A DNA stretch of 52,164 nucleotides from DAOTZU01 sp034433995 (GCA_034433995.1 DAOTZU010000032.1:1-52164); one strand, 5' to 3'. Positions 15,981 through 25,027 are shown, counted from the first letter of the stretch. Notes: a model not told the origin generated them from the letters alone. Translations and numbers: made by a program.

Positions 15981-18508
15981 GGAGAGCTCCTTTCCTCGCC
16001 CGGTGGGGCGAGCACCGTAATAGATACCGTTGCGCTACGATAACGTGTGCCCGCAGCATCTTGCCCCTCGGCCCAGAAGACATGCTCTCCCGGCGCCAGG
16101 GGCCAAAAGACACGATAGGGTGGTCCGGACCAACGCTGCCAAGGTTGGCCATCCACCCATAACGTCACCTCCTCCAGCCCCAATTCTCCAGGGCAAGAGG
16201 CGACGACCTCGATCTGTTGGCACGCGGCGGGGATGGCCGCGCTCAGCCGAAAAACGCTCTGCGGATCCGGGCTGACCAAGCGCAGAGCGGCACTGCCCGC
16301 CCCGTCCGGCGATGCCTCAAGCGACGGCACCGGCGCGGCCAGCCCCAGACGCCCCGCGCCCACTTTGGGCGGCAGAGGCAGGCCCTCCTCCTCGGCCCAG
16401 GCCAGCGCCTCCACCGGCCAGAAGGTTACCCGGCGCGCCATCCGGCGCTCAGCGGGGCAGGAGGCATCGGCCAGGGCGCCGGTCAAAGCGTCCACCACCA
16501 CAAAGCGATGCAGGGTGCAATGCTCCTGGGGCACATTCTCGGCCAGGAACAGCTCCTTTTGGCGATGGTCGCAGGCGGATGTGGGCAAGAGGCCCGAAAG
16601 GGCGCAGACCTCGATCTCCACCAAGCCCGGCGGCCGCGCAAAGGCCGCCGGCGCCCCACGGTGCGCCCGCCGCATGATACCGTTCCAGATGGGCGCGGCC
16701 CCCGTCACCCCCGAGACGCGCACCATCGGCTGGTTATCGGCGTTACCCACCCACACCCCCACCACGAGCTCGCTGGTGTAGCCCACGGTCCAGTTGTCGC
16801 GCCATTCGGTGGTGGTGCCCGTCTTGACGGCGGCCGGGAAGGGGAGGTCCAGGGCGCTGCCTTCGCCAAAAGCGGGGATGCGCGCTTGCGGATCGGCCAG
16901 GATATCGGTGATGAGATAGGCAATGCGCGGATCCAACACCTGCTGGCTACGCGGTTCGGCCTGATACAGGATATTCCCCTGGCCATCCTCGATGCGCATA
17001 ATATCATAGGGCGCCACCCGCCGGCCGCCGTTGGCGAAGGCGGCGTAGGCGCCGGTCAACTGCCAGAGCGACACCTCGCCGCCGCCCAAGGTCAGCGCCA
17101 GCCCAAAGCGCTCCGGGTTATCCCAGGAGGTGATCCCCAGGCGCCGGGCCATCTCCACCAAGGCCTCGAGGCCGATCCGGTCCAACAATTTGACGGCGAC
17201 AACGTTATAGGAGCAGGCCAGCGCCTGACGCAGCAGCACGGGGCCGTGGAAGCGATAATCGTAATTCAGGGGAACGTAGGGCGTGCCCTCGCGGGTGAGG
17301 AAGGAGGAGCGCACATCGGCCAACATGGTGGCTGGCCCAAAGCCTCGTTCAAAGGCCGCCGCGTAGGTGAGGGGCTTGACGGCCGAGCCCGGCTGGCGCA
17401 GCGCCAAGGCCGCGTTCACTGCGCCGCTGATGGTAGCATCGAAACAATCGGGGCTGCCCACCAACGCCCGCACGGCGCCATCCCGCGGGTCCAGCGCCAC
17501 CACCGCCGCGTTACGCACATTGTGGCCGGGAAAACCTTTTTGGGGCGTATTCAGCCTCTCCAGATGCAAACGCACCTGCTCCTCGGCCAAATGTTGTAGA
17601 TCCAGGTCCAAGGTGGTATAGATGCGCAGCCCGCCGGCGCGCAGCGTTTCTTCACCCACGAGCTTGGCCGCCTCCTCGCGCACCGCGAGGCAGAAATGGG
17701 GCGCCTCCATGACCACGGGCGCGGCGGCAAAACGCAGCGGCTCCTCCTTGGCCAGGGCAGCCTGCTGCGCCGTGATGTAACCCGCCTTGGCCATCAGCTC
17801 CAACACCACCCCTTGGCGCGCCCGTGCCGCGCTCAAGTTCGTGAAGGGATTATAGTCCGCCGGCGATTGCGGCAGCCCCGCCAAAAGGGCGCATTCGGCC
17901 AGATCCAGCTGGGACACGGGTTTGCCAAAATAGGTCCGGGCCGCCGCCTCCACCCCATAGGCGAGGTTGCCGAAATAGGTCTCGTTCAGATACAAAGCCA
18001 AGATCTCGTCCTTGCTCAACGTGCGGGTGAGACGGTAGGCCAGCCAGGCCTCCCGGAGCTTGCGCTGCCAGGTGCGCTCCTGGCGTTCCGGCGCCTCCAT
18101 GAGGAGGTTGCGGGCCAACTGTTGGGTGATGGTGCTGGCCCCGGAGAGGATCTCGCCGCCACGCAGGTTGGTCCACAGGGCGCGGAGGATGGCCCAGCCA
18201 TCCACGCCGGGGTTGCGGTAAAAAGAAGCATCCTCTGTGGCGATGATGGCTTGGCGCAACGCCAGAGGGATCTCTTCCAAGGGCACCGGGCGATGGGAGC
18301 CGGTGTGTGGATCGATGAGCTCATACAACAAGCGGCCGTTGGCATCGAGGATCAGGCTGGAGGGTGCGAGCGCGCGCCGGCCGATGTCCAGGTCGCCGGC
18401 CCACGGCAGCAGGTCGGGGCGGTGGAGCACCAGCCCAAGCCCCATCGCCAATAAGAGGCCCGGCAAGGCCAGCCAGCCCCAGACCCAACGGCGACGCAAC
18501 AGCACCAT
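15977..18508 (-). CDS. pbpC: Penicillin-binding protein 1C (class A, bifunctional)
   Basis: The 843-residue enzyme polymerises and cross-links peptidoglycan outside the membrane. A signal-anchor helix (about 9-29) leads into the GT51 glycosyltransferase domain, with catalytic Glu 92 in ATEDASFYRNPGVD and the GASTITQQLARNLL motif. The transpeptidase domain has nucleophile Ser 375 and Lys 378 in GSAVKP, the SYN motif in CSYNVVA, and KTGT in AAVKTGTTTEW. The C-terminus (about 745-835) is a BiPBP_C-like beta domain ending in VSITVLAPPG, which is the mark of the PBP1C subfamily. ATG 18508 follows AAAGG. It is coupled by a 4-bp overlap to the macroglobulin gene, the same pairing as pbpC-yfhM in enterobacteria. 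Confidence 0.95.
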   Translation of the reverse strand: MVLLRRRWVWGWLALPGLLLAMGLGLVLHRPDLLPWAGDLDIGRRALAPSSLILDANGRLLYELIDPHTGSHRPVPLEEIPLALRQAIIATEDASFYRNPGVDGWAILRALWTNLRGGEILSGASTITQQLARNLLMEAPERQERTWQRKLREAWLAYRLTRTLSKDEILALYLNETYFGNLAYGVEAAARTYFGKPVSQLDLAECALLAGLPQSPADYNPFTNLSAARARQGVVLELMAKAGYITAQQAALAKEEPLRFAAAPVVMEAPHFCLAVREEAAKLVGEETLRAGGLRIYTTLDLDLQHLAEEQVRLHLERLNTPQKGFPGHNVRNAAVVALDPRDGAVRALVGSPDCFDATISGAVNAALALRQPGSAVKPLTYAAAFERGFGPATMLADVRSSFLTREGTPYVPLNYDYRFHGPVLLRQALACSYNVVAVKLLDRIGLEALVEMARRLGITSWDNPERFGLALTLGGGEVSLWQLTGAYAAFANGGRRVAPYDIMRIEDGQGNILYQAEPRSQQVLDPRIAYLITDILADPQARIPAFGEGSALDLPFPAAVKTGTTTEWRDNWTVGYTSELVVGVWVGNADNQPMVRVSGVTGAAPIWNGIMRRAHRGAPAAFARPPGLVEIEVCALSGLLPTSACDHRQKELFLAENVPQEHCTLHRFVVVDALTGALADASCPAERRMARRVTFWPVEALAWAEEEGLPLPPKVGAGRLGLAAPVPSLEASPDGAGSAALRLVSPDPQSVFRLSAAIPAACQQIEVVASCPGELGLEEVTLWVDGQPWQRWSGPPYRVFWPLAPGEHVFWAEGQDAAGTRYRSATVSITVLAPPGEERSSP

Positions 18509-18573
18509 GTTACCTTTCTACGCTGGATTGCAATCATATAGACGTCACAAGCCAGGCTGCGGTTCCCCCTGGG

Positions 18574-19602
18574 CTAGGACGCGCGCTCGACCAGGGATAG
18601 GGCCAGTTCCCGCAGGGCCTCCTGGGCAGGATGGACGATGCCGGTGGAGCAAAGATGCTCCAGCGTCTTGTGCAGATGTTCCTGGGCCCTTTGGCGGGCG
18701 TAAGCCTGGGCGCCGGCCCGCTCCAGCAGGGCGAGGACGGCGGGTAGGTCCTGCTCGCCAAGGACGGGCCGGGCATAGAGGGCGGCCAGGTCGCCATAGC
18801 CGCGCTCGGCCTCCCAGGCGAAGGCGTAGAGCACGGGCAGGGTCTTTTTCTTGGTGAGGATATCGTCGGCCGCCGACTTGCCCGTGGTGGCGGGATCTCC
18901 CCAGATGCCCAAGATATCATCCACAATTTGGAAGGTGAGGCCCAACTCCCGGCCCGAGGCGCCATAGGCCGCGACGACCTCCTCTCCGGCCCCACCCAAA
19001 AGGGCGCCACAGGCCAAAGCGGCGGCCAAGAGGGCGGCAGTCTTGCCTGTGATCATGCGCTCATAGGCCGCCAAAGAGACGCTGGGCGCCGCTTCAAAGG
19101 CGAGATCAAGATATTGGCCCGTGCAGAGTTCCAAGCAGGTCTCGTCCAACAGTTTGACCACCCGCAACACCAGTTCCGCCGTGAAACCCTGCTCCGTGAG
19201 CCTCAAAGCGGCCAGGCGGGCCAAGGCCCACATGGCATCGCCGGTGTTCAGGCCCTGGGCCAATCCCCACAGGCTCCACACCGTGGACCGATGGCGACGG
19301 GTCTCGCTGCGATCCTCGATATCATCGTGCAAGAGGGAAAAGTTGTGGATCAACTCGATGGCGCTGGCCGCCGGCAGCGCCCGGCGCCAATCGCCGCCCA
19401 CCGCCTCGCAGGCCAAAAGGCAAAGGAGGGGACGCAGGCGCTTGCCCCGCGCGGCGTTCACCGGAGCGAAAGAGGCATCAAGCCAACCCAGATGGTAGTG
19501 CATCATCTGGTACAGGGGAGCGACCAAGGGTTCGCGCACGGCCAGGTCTCGGCGCAACGCGTCCTCGATGGCATCCAAGTAGACGCTCAGCTCCTGAGGC
19601 AT
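18574..19602 (-). CDS. Polyprenyl (geranylgeranyl-type) diphosphate synthase
   Basis: The 342-residue protein is a trans-isoprenyl diphosphate synthase that condenses isopentenyl diphosphate with allylic primers. It has the GKRLRPLL motif (53-60), the first aspartate-rich motif LLHDDIED (Asp 93, 94, 97) followed by SETRRHRSTVW, and the second motif FQIVDDILGIWGD (Asp 228, 229, 236). In the second motif the usual fifth Asp is Gly, a variant I associate with actinobacterial and Chloroflexota members. Chain length cannot be fixed from sequence alone; carotenoid, quinone or bactoprenol precursors are all possible. ATG 19602 follows GGAGG and overlaps the isomerase stop by 16 bp, so it is made together with the enzyme that supplies its primer. 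Confidence 0.92.
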   Translation of the reverse strand: MPQELSVYLDAIEDALRRDLAVREPLVAPLYQMMHYHLGWLDASFAPVNAARGKRLRPLLCLLACEAVGGDWRRALPAASAIELIHNFSLLHDDIEDRSETRRHRSTVWSLWGLAQGLNTGDAMWALARLAALRLTEQGFTAELVLRVVKLLDETCLELCTGQYLDLAFEAAPSVSLAAYERMITGKTAALLAAALACGALLGGAGEEVVAAYGASGRELGLTFQIVDDILGIWGDPATTGKSAADDILTKKKTLPVLYAFAWEAERGYGDLAALYARPVLGEQDLPAVLALLERAGAQAYARQRAQEHLHKTLEHLCSTGIVHPAQEALRELALSLVERAS

Positions 19603-20627
19603 TCCTCGCCTCCCTCCCTGCGGACCAGGCAGGCCCGGTTGAGATCCTGCACAGTGCGCGCCCCTGTGCAGAACATGGCGATGCGCAATTGGCGCAACAC
19701 CACCCGCAGCTTGCTCAGCAGCGCCTCGGCCGATTCCAGCGCCGGGCGCAACACCGCCGCCGCCATGCCCACCAGGTCCGCCCCCAAGGCCAGACACAGG
19801 GCCACCTGCACGCCATCGGTGATGCCGCCGCTGGCGATGAGTGGCTGCCTCGGGCAGGCGCGACGCACCTGCACCAGCGCCTCGGCGGTGGGGATCCCCC
19901 AAGAGGCAAAGGCTTGGGCCACCTCGGCATCGACGGGGGAGGCGCTGCGATGGCGCTCGACCTCGCTCCACGAGGTGCCCCCGGCCCCGGCCACATCCAC
20001 CGCCGCTACGCCCACATCATAGAGGGCCATGGCCACCTCCGCCGAAAGGCCCCAGCCCACCTCCTTGACGATGACGGGCACTTCCAGCGCCCGGCAGATG
20101 GCGCCGATCTTGGCCAGCAGGCCGGAGAAATCGGTGTTGCCCTCCGGCTGGATCGCCTCTTGCAGGGGGTTCACGTGCAGGACGAGGGCATCGGCTTGGA
20201 CGCTCTCCACAGCCCGCCGACATTCCTCAGGCCCATAGCCATAGTTCAACTGCACCGCGCCCAGGTTGGCCAAGAGGAGGATATCCGGTGCCACGGCGCG
20301 CACTTGGTAGGTGGCAAGCAAGGAGGGATCCTCCAAGGCGGCCCGCTGTGAGCCCAGCCCCATGGCCAACCCCAACTCCTGAGCCGCCGCGGCCAAACGC
20401 AGATTGATCTCTCGGGCCACAGGGGTGCCGCCGGTCATGGCCGAAAGGAGCAACGGCGCCGCCAGTTCATGGCCCAGAAAGCGCGTCTGGGTGCATACAT
20501 CGGCAAGGGAGATCTCGGGCAGGGCCCGATGCACCAAACGATACCGCTCCAACCCGGTGGTACAGGCTGAACGGATCTCCTCGTGGGCGCAAATCTCCAG
20601 ATGTTCCTGTTTTCTTTGGCCTAGCAA
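19587..20627 (-). CDS. fni: Type 2 isopentenyl-diphosphate delta-isomerase (FMN-dependent)
   Basis: The 346-residue enzyme interconverts IPP and DMAPP using reduced FMN. Family marks are QRKQEHLEIC at the N-terminus, LLLSAMTGGT (about 59-68), LVLHVNPLQEAIQPEGNTDF with the conserved Gln-Glu pair, VIVKEVGWGLS, the VAGAGGTSW flavin phosphate loop, and IASGGITDG. The start is TTG 20627: the family needs the RK-EHL motif right after the start, GGAGGG lies just upstream, and no ATG or GTG is available. A near-consensus promoter stands upstream. It heads the operon fni - polyprenyl synthase - pbpC - macroglobulin. Confidence 0.94.
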   Translation of the reverse strand: MLGQRKQEHLEICAHEEIRSACTTGLERYRLVHRALPEISLADVCTQTRFLGHELAAPLLLSAMTGGTPVAREINLRLAAAAQELGLAMGLGSQRAALEDPSLLATYQVRAVAPDILLLANLGAVQLNYGYGPEECRRAVESVQADALVLHVNPLQEAIQPEGNTDFSGLLAKIGAICRALEVPVIVKEVGWGLSAEVAMALYDVGVAAVDVAGAGGTSWSEVERHRSASPVDAEVAQAFASWGIPTAEALVQVRRACPRQPLIASGGITDGVQVALCLALGADLVGMAAAVLRPALESAEALLSKLRVVLRQLRIAMFCTGARTVQDLNRACLVRREGGEECLRS

Positions 20628-20656
20628 AGTCCCTCCGGATGCATTCCAGCACGTGC

Positions 20657-20685
20657 AGTGTAACCTTTTCTCTATGGGCTGTCAA
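20657..20685 (-). promoter_or_regulatory. Promoter of the fni operon (TTGACA - 17 bp - TACACT)
   Basis: A perfect -35 TTGACA (revcomp of 20680-20685) and -10 TACACT (revcomp of 20657-20662) are spaced by 17 bp. The leader to the TTG start is about 23 nt and contains GGAGGG. Confidence 0.8.
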
Positions 20686-20698
20686 AGGGGTATGCCCG

Positions 20699-20824
20699 CT
20701 AAATGCTCACCACGTGTCCCGCCCGCAAGAGGGTTTCCACGATGGTATACATATTGCTGATCGTCCCGACGGCCAAGCGTTCTTTGAGGTTGAAATAGCC
20801 CACACAGAGATTGTTTATCATCAT
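20699..20824 (-). pseudogene. Possible gene remnant or 41-residue small ORF
   Basis: This short minus-strand frame runs from ATG 20824 to TAG 20699. It reads like the C-terminal end of a globular protein (GYFNLKERLAVGTISNMYTI, then a hydrophobic strand GHVVSI). A stop codon directly precedes the ATG and there is no ribosome site. The stretch is richer in A and T than its surroundings. The ending loosely resembles DsrE-type small proteins (a G-T-M/I loop, helix and final strand), but this is a weak impression. It could equally be a chance ORF. It fills much of the 20628-20933 intergenic region. Confidence 0.3.
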
Positions 20825-20863
20825 ACATCAATTTACAGCAGAATAAAAATAACCCCGCCGCGA

Positions 20864-20892
20864 TTGACGCTCGGCCCCACCTGTGCTACTAT
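20864..20892 (+). promoter_or_regulatory. Promoter of the SEC-C gene (TTGACG - 17 bp - TACTAT)
   Basis: TTGACG (20864-20869) and TACTAT (20887-20892) are 17 bp apart. The leader to ATG 20934 is about 35 nt and contains AAGGAAAGGGG. It is divergent from the fni promoter. Confidence 0.75.
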
Positions 20893-20933
20893 TGGCCCAC
20901 ATCATGACCCGAAGGAAAGGGGTTTGAACGCCC

Positions 20934-21911
20934 ATGCCCCAAGTGAACCGCAACGCTCCCTGCCCCTGCGGCAGCGGCAAAAAGTACAAGAATTGCTGTT
21001 TGCGCCAAGACGTCATCCGCGAGGCCCAAATGCTGGGTTTCGGCACGGAGCGGACGGCGTTGTTCAACTTGCTCACCAGGTACGCGCGGGCGCCACGCTT
21101 TGCCTCAGAGTTCAACGCCGCCTTTGAGCTCTACTGGGGCGGCCGTTACGATCTGCAAGGTTTCCGCGACTTTCCCTTGGCCGATCTCCAGCGGACGTTG
21201 GAATGGTTCGCCCACGATTACCCCATCGGCGAGGAACGGCGCCATATCATTGACCTGTTTATCGAGAGCGACGCCAAGAACCTCCCTGAGCGGGCCACGT
21301 CTTGGCTGCTGGCCTGGGCCCACTCGGCCATGGGCCTTTTCCGGGTGATGGCCACGGATCCTGCCGGCACGTTGCGCCTGTATGATTGTCTACGGCAAAC
21401 AGAGCTCCAAGCCCACGATATCCCCCTGGCCCACAACGTTTATCAGGGCGAGGTCCTGGTGGGCCGGCTCTACACTTGGCAGGATCAACACCATCTTTCG
21501 CCGTTCACCCTCATCCTTCCCGCGGCCTATGAACCGGCGCTCACGGAATATGTCGGGCGCGCCTACCAGCTCTATGCGGACGAGCACTATCAGCAGGCCA
21601 CCTGGGATAGGTTCTTGCGGGATTATGGATACCTGTTCCAGGCCTTTTTGCTCTCCGAGAAGGGCGAAAGCTTGCGCAAGCTTATCGGCCCAGGCACGCG
21701 CTACTATGATCCCGCGCTGCTGCGGGATAGGCTGCGCGCCCACACCCTGCGCCGCCAGCAAGAGGCCTTGCAGGAACCCGCCGAGGAGGAGCTGCCCTTG
21801 CAGCGCACCCGCTCTGGCCTTGTCCTGCCCGGCACGGCGGAGCCGGCCCCCGGCGACGAGGGCGCGCCACAGCAGCCGCCCACCATCCTTATCCCAGGCC
21901 GGGATTTCTAG
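20934..21911 (+). CDS. SEC-C motif protein
   Basis: The 325-residue protein opens with a SEC-C zinc motif, RNAPCPCGSGKKYKNCC (Cys 10, 12, 21, 22). This is the motif found at the end of SecA and in many stand-alone proteins. The rest (about 30-290) is an alpha-helical, Trp- and Tyr-rich domain of unknown function (AFELYWGGRYDLQGFRDFPL, then FLRDYGYLFQAFLLSEKGES). The tail is Pro/Glu-rich and ends PTILIPGRDF. No membrane segment is present. ATG 20934 is preferred because the zinc motif begins within ten residues and a promoter and purine-rich leader stand upstream. A 42-bp gap separates it from the HAD gene, so it may head that operon. Confidence 0.85.
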   Translation: MPQVNRNAPCPCGSGKKYKNCCLRQDVIREAQMLGFGTERTALFNLLTRYARAPRFASEFNAAFELYWGGRYDLQGFRDFPLADLQRTLEWFAHDYPIGEERRHIIDLFIESDAKNLPERATSWLLAWAHSAMGLFRVMATDPAGTLRLYDCLRQTELQAHDIPLAHNVYQGEVLVGRLYTWQDQHHLSPFTLILPAAYEPALTEYVGRAYQLYADEHYQQATWDRFLRDYGYLFQAFLLSEKGESLRKLIGPGTRYYDPALLRDRLRAHTLRRQQEALQEPAEEELPLQRTRSGLVLPGTAEPAPGDEGAPQQPPTILIPGRDF

Positions 21912-21953
21912 CCCTGTCGGCGCCCACCGCGCCACTTCGTCAGAGGGTGCAAG

Positions 21954-22688
21954 ATGACTTTACACAGAATCCGAGCGCTCCTGTTCGACCTGGACGATAC
22001 CCTCCTCCTTAACGACATGGAGGCCTTTGGTGCCGCCTATTTCCGCGCCTTGGCAACCAAATTGCGCCCCCTCTGCCCGCCGGAGGTGTTGCAGCCCGCG
22101 TTGGACGAGGCCGTGCGGGCCATGTGGCGTAACGACGGCCGCAACGGCACCAACGCCGAGGTCTTTGCCCAGATCTTTTTCCCCCGGGTGGGCCGTACCC
22201 CGGAGGAGTTGATGCCCCTGATCCACGAATTCTACACCCGTGATTTCGAGGCCTTGCGCCGTTGCACGGCGCCGGATCCTGAGGCCCGCGCGCTGGTCTC
22301 CCTGGCCGTGGAACGGGGCTATCAACTGGCCGTGGCCACCCAGCCGGTCTTTCCCCTGCCCGCCATTCTGGCCCGGCTGCGCTGGGCCGGCGTGGGCGCC
22401 GACGAGTTCCCCTACGCCTATATCTCTTCCTATGAGGAGATGCGCGCCTGCAAGCCCCATCCGCACTACTTTGGCACCATCGTCACTGCCCTGGGCCGGG
22501 CGCCGGAGGAATGTCTCATGGTGGGAGATAGCGTGGAGACCGACCTCCCCGCCCGCAGATACGGCCTCAAAACCTTCTGGGTGCGCCGAGGCGGGCAGGA
22601 AAATACTGCGGAGATACTCTGCGACGCCCAGGGAACCCTGGGCGATCTTGGACGCTTGCTGGAGACAGGAGGCTTGGATGCACTCTGA
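21954..22688 (+). CDS. HAD-superfamily phosphatase
   Basis: The 244-residue enzyme has the HAD motif I FDLDDTL with nucleophile Asp 12 and acid/base Asp 14, a helical cap (about 20-100), motif II around LAVATQP, the lysine of motif III in RACKPHPHYF, and motif IV VGDSVETD. The size and cap type fit subfamily I phosphatases that act on small sugar or nucleotide phosphates. The exact substrate is not shown by sequence. Its end overlaps the galactokinase start by 11 bp, which suggests a role in sugar-phosphate handling, for example removing excess galactose 1-phosphate (inference). Confidence 0.9.
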   Translation: MTLHRIRALLFDLDDTLLLNDMEAFGAAYFRALATKLRPLCPPEVLQPALDEAVRAMWRNDGRNGTNAEVFAQIFFPRVGRTPEELMPLIHEFYTRDFEALRRCTAPDPEARALVSLAVERGYQLAVATQPVFPLPAILARLRWAGVGADEFPYAYISSYEEMRACKPHPHYFGTIVTALGRAPEECLMVGDSVETDLPARRYGLKTFWVRRGGQENTAEILCDAQGTLGDLGRLLETGGLDAL

Positions 22689-23838
22689 TCGTCTACTTGC
22701 CCTGCGCCAAAGGGTCGTGGCCGCCTTTGGCCAAGCGTTCGGTGGCCAGCCTGCTTTGGTGGTGGTCGCGCCCGGACGGGTGAACCTCATCGGCGAACAC
22801 ACCGATTATAACGAGGGCTTTGTCTTGCCGGCCGCCATCGATCGCCACGTGCTTTTGGCCTGCCGGCCGCGCCGCGACCGCCAGGTGCGCCTTTACGCCG
22901 CCGATTTTTCCGCCGCAAGCGCCTTCTCCTTGGATGACATCTGCCCGGACGAGGCCCAACGCTGGAGCAACTATGAGCGCGGAGTGGCCTGGGCCTTGCA
23001 GGGTGCGGGCTACCCGCTCCAGGGGATGGATGCCGCCCTCGGCAGCGACCTGCCCATCGGCTCAGGGCTGAGCTCCTCGGCGGCCGTGGAATTGGCCACC
23101 GCCTACGCCTTTCAGGTGCTGGGCGGGCTGGAGCTGGACGGGGTGCAACGGGCCCTCCTATGCCAAAAGGCGGAAAACGAATTCGTGGGCATGCGCTGCG
23201 GCATCATGGACCAGTACATCATCTCCCTGGGCCGGCGCGATCACGCCCTGCTGATCGACTGCCGCAGCCTGGAATATCGCCTCGCCCCCATCCCGGCGGG
23301 CTGCAGCCTGGTGATCTGCGATACCAAGAAGCGTCGCGGCCTGGTGGATTCCGCCTATAACGCCCGCCGCCAGGAATGCGAGGCCGGCGCCAGGGCGCTG
23401 GGCGTGCGCGCCCTGCGCGATGTGACGCCGGAGGAGCTGGCCGCCCAAGAGCACTTGCTCAGTGAGGTGGTGCTGCGGCGCTGCCGCCACGTGATCAGCG
23501 AAAACCGACGGACGCTGGAGGCCGTGGCTGCCTTGGAGGCAGGCGACCTGGCCCGTTTGGGCGCGTTGATGAACGCCTCGCACCGCAGCCTGCGCGACGA
23601 TTACGAGGTGAGCTGCCGCGAATTAGACGCCATGGTGGAGGCCTCCTGGCAACAGGAGGGCGTCTGGGGGGCGCGGATGACGGGGGCCGGTTTCGGCGGC
23701 TGCACCATCGCCCTGGTGCGCAGCGAGGCCACGGCTTCCTTTTGCCAAGGGGTGGCCCAGGCCTATCGGCGCGCCACCGGCCTGGAGCCCGAAATTCATG
23801 TCTGCGTCGCCGCAGAGGGAGTGCACGTCCTTGACTGA
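22678..23838 (+). CDS. galK: Galactokinase
   Basis: The 386-residue GHMP kinase phosphorylates galactose at C1. The galactokinase signature GRVNLIGEHTDYNEG is at 33-47, the ATP loop GSDLPIGSGLSSSAAVELA near 121-139, the catalytic Asp in RCGIMDQYIISLG, and motif 3 in ARMTGAGFGGCTIAL near 335. ATG 22678 follows AGGAGG by 5 bp and overlaps the HAD stop. Longer in-frame ORF sequence upstream is a shadow of the HAD gene. No galT or galE lies within the window, so downstream steps must be encoded elsewhere. A related GHMP sugar kinase cannot be fully excluded, but the signature is specific. Confidence 0.94.
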   Translation: MHSDRLLALRQRVVAAFGQAFGGQPALVVVAPGRVNLIGEHTDYNEGFVLPAAIDRHVLLACRPRRDRQVRLYAADFSAASAFSLDDICPDEAQRWSNYERGVAWALQGAGYPLQGMDAALGSDLPIGSGLSSSAAVELATAYAFQVLGGLELDGVQRALLCQKAENEFVGMRCGIMDQYIISLGRRDHALLIDCRSLEYRLAPIPAGCSLVICDTKKRRGLVDSAYNARRQECEAGARALGVRALRDVTPEELAAQEHLLSEVVLRRCRHVISENRRTLEAVAALEAGDLARLGALMNASHRSLRDDYEVSCRELDAMVEASWQQEGVWGARMTGAGFGGCTIALVRSEATASFCQGVAQAYRRATGLEPEIHVCVAAEGVHVLD

Positions 23839-25027
23839 GGGACAGCGCCCTCCCTTCCTCATCGCTTGCCTCAGCATGGTGCTGAACGGCGCCATCGTGG
23901 TGGTGCTGGGGGCGCTGTTGCCGGTGGTGGTGCAAGATTTTTCCCTGGGCACGGCCCAAGCGGGGATGCTGGTCTCCAGCCCGGCCATCGGCTATGTGGT
24001 GGCCACCCTCTTGGCCGGCACCCTGGCCGACCGCTGGGGTTACCGCGAGGTCTGGCTGGCGGGCACCGGCCTGGGAGCCATCGCCTGCCTGGCCACCGCC
24101 CTGGTGCCCTCCTATGGGGGGCTCCTCCTGGTGGTGATCGGCCTGGGCCTCGTGGGCGGCCTTCTGGATAGCGGCATTGACGCCTCCATCTCCCTCCTTT
24201 TCGGCCCGCGCTCGGGAAGCGCCCTCAACCAGGTGCACCTCTTTTTCGGCGTGGGTGCCACCGCGACCCCCTTCCTGGTGAGCCTGGGCCTGAGCCAAGG
24301 GATGCCCTGGCGGGGATTCTATCTGCTGTTGGCCGCCCTTTGCTTGGCGGTGGGGCTGGTCGTCCGGGGCTTGCATCTGCCACGCCCCACCACCCACCCT
24401 CTGGGCACCTCCCTTCCCCTGGGCAAGCTCCTTGCCTCTCCCTTGGTGGCCTACTCGGCGCTGGCCCTGCTGGTCTATGGCGGCGTGGAGGGCTGTGCCT
24501 TCTCTTGGAGCGCGCTTTATTTTAACCAGGTGCGCGCGCTAGCCCCCGAACTGGCCAGCTTGAGCGTCTCGGCTTTTAGCATCATGTTCATCATCGGGCG
24601 CTTGGTCATCAGCCAGATCGTCGGGCGACTGGGGGCGAAAAGGGTGGTGCTGGGCGGGTCGCTCTTGGGTGCGGCGGGCTGGGCCTTGCTGCTGCTCCTG
24701 CCGGGCAAGACGCTCCCCTGGGGCGGGTTGGTCCTGGTGGGGTTGGCCTTTGCCGGGATCTTTCCCACCATCGTGGCCGAGGCCGCCCGCAGGGCCGCGA
24801 GCCACACCGGCGCGGTGACCGGCCTGGTGCTCACCTCCAACGGCGTGGGCAAGATCATCCTGCCCGCGTTGGTGGGCTGGATGGCGGAGGGGATGGGCCT
24901 CGCTTGGGCCATGGGGCTGGCGGTGATCTTTTCCCTGGTCATGGCCCTGCTCTACCGCTTGGCCTGGCGCTCCAAGGCCCTGCCACAAGACGCCGCCTGC
25001 GCCGGGATCCTCAGCGACCGGGCGTAG
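23798..25027 (+). CDS. MFS transporter
   Basis: The 409-residue protein has 12 predicted spans. The major facilitator motif A lies between spans 2 and 3 (GTLADRWGYREVWLAG), and a second, weaker copy lies in the C-terminal half (GRLGAKRVVLGG). ATG 23798 overlaps galK by 41 bp. TTG 23831, with GAGGGAG 8 bp before it and an 8-bp overlap, is an equally good start and would trim 11 residues. Position after galK suggests sugar uptake, although substrate cannot be read from sequence. Its 3' end overlaps the convergent GT2 gene by 17 bp. Confidence 0.88.
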   Translation: MSASPQRECTSLTEGQRPPFLIACLSMVLNGAIVVVLGALLPVVVQDFSLGTAQAGMLVSSPAIGYVVATLLAGTLADRWGYREVWLAGTGLGAIACLATALVPSYGGLLLVVIGLGLVGGLLDSGIDASISLLFGPRSGSALNQVHLFFGVGATATPFLVSLGLSQGMPWRGFYLLLAALCLAVGLVVRGLHLPRPTTHPLGTSLPLGKLLASPLVAYSALALLVYGGVEGCAFSWSALYFNQVRALAPELASLSVSAFSIMFIIGRLVISQIVGRLGAKRVVLGGSLLGAAGWALLLLLPGKTLPWGGLVLVGLAFAGIFPTIVAEAARRAASHTGAVTGLVLTSNGVGKIILPALVGWMAEGMGLAWAMGLAVIFSLVMALLYRLAWRSKALPQDAACAGILSDRA

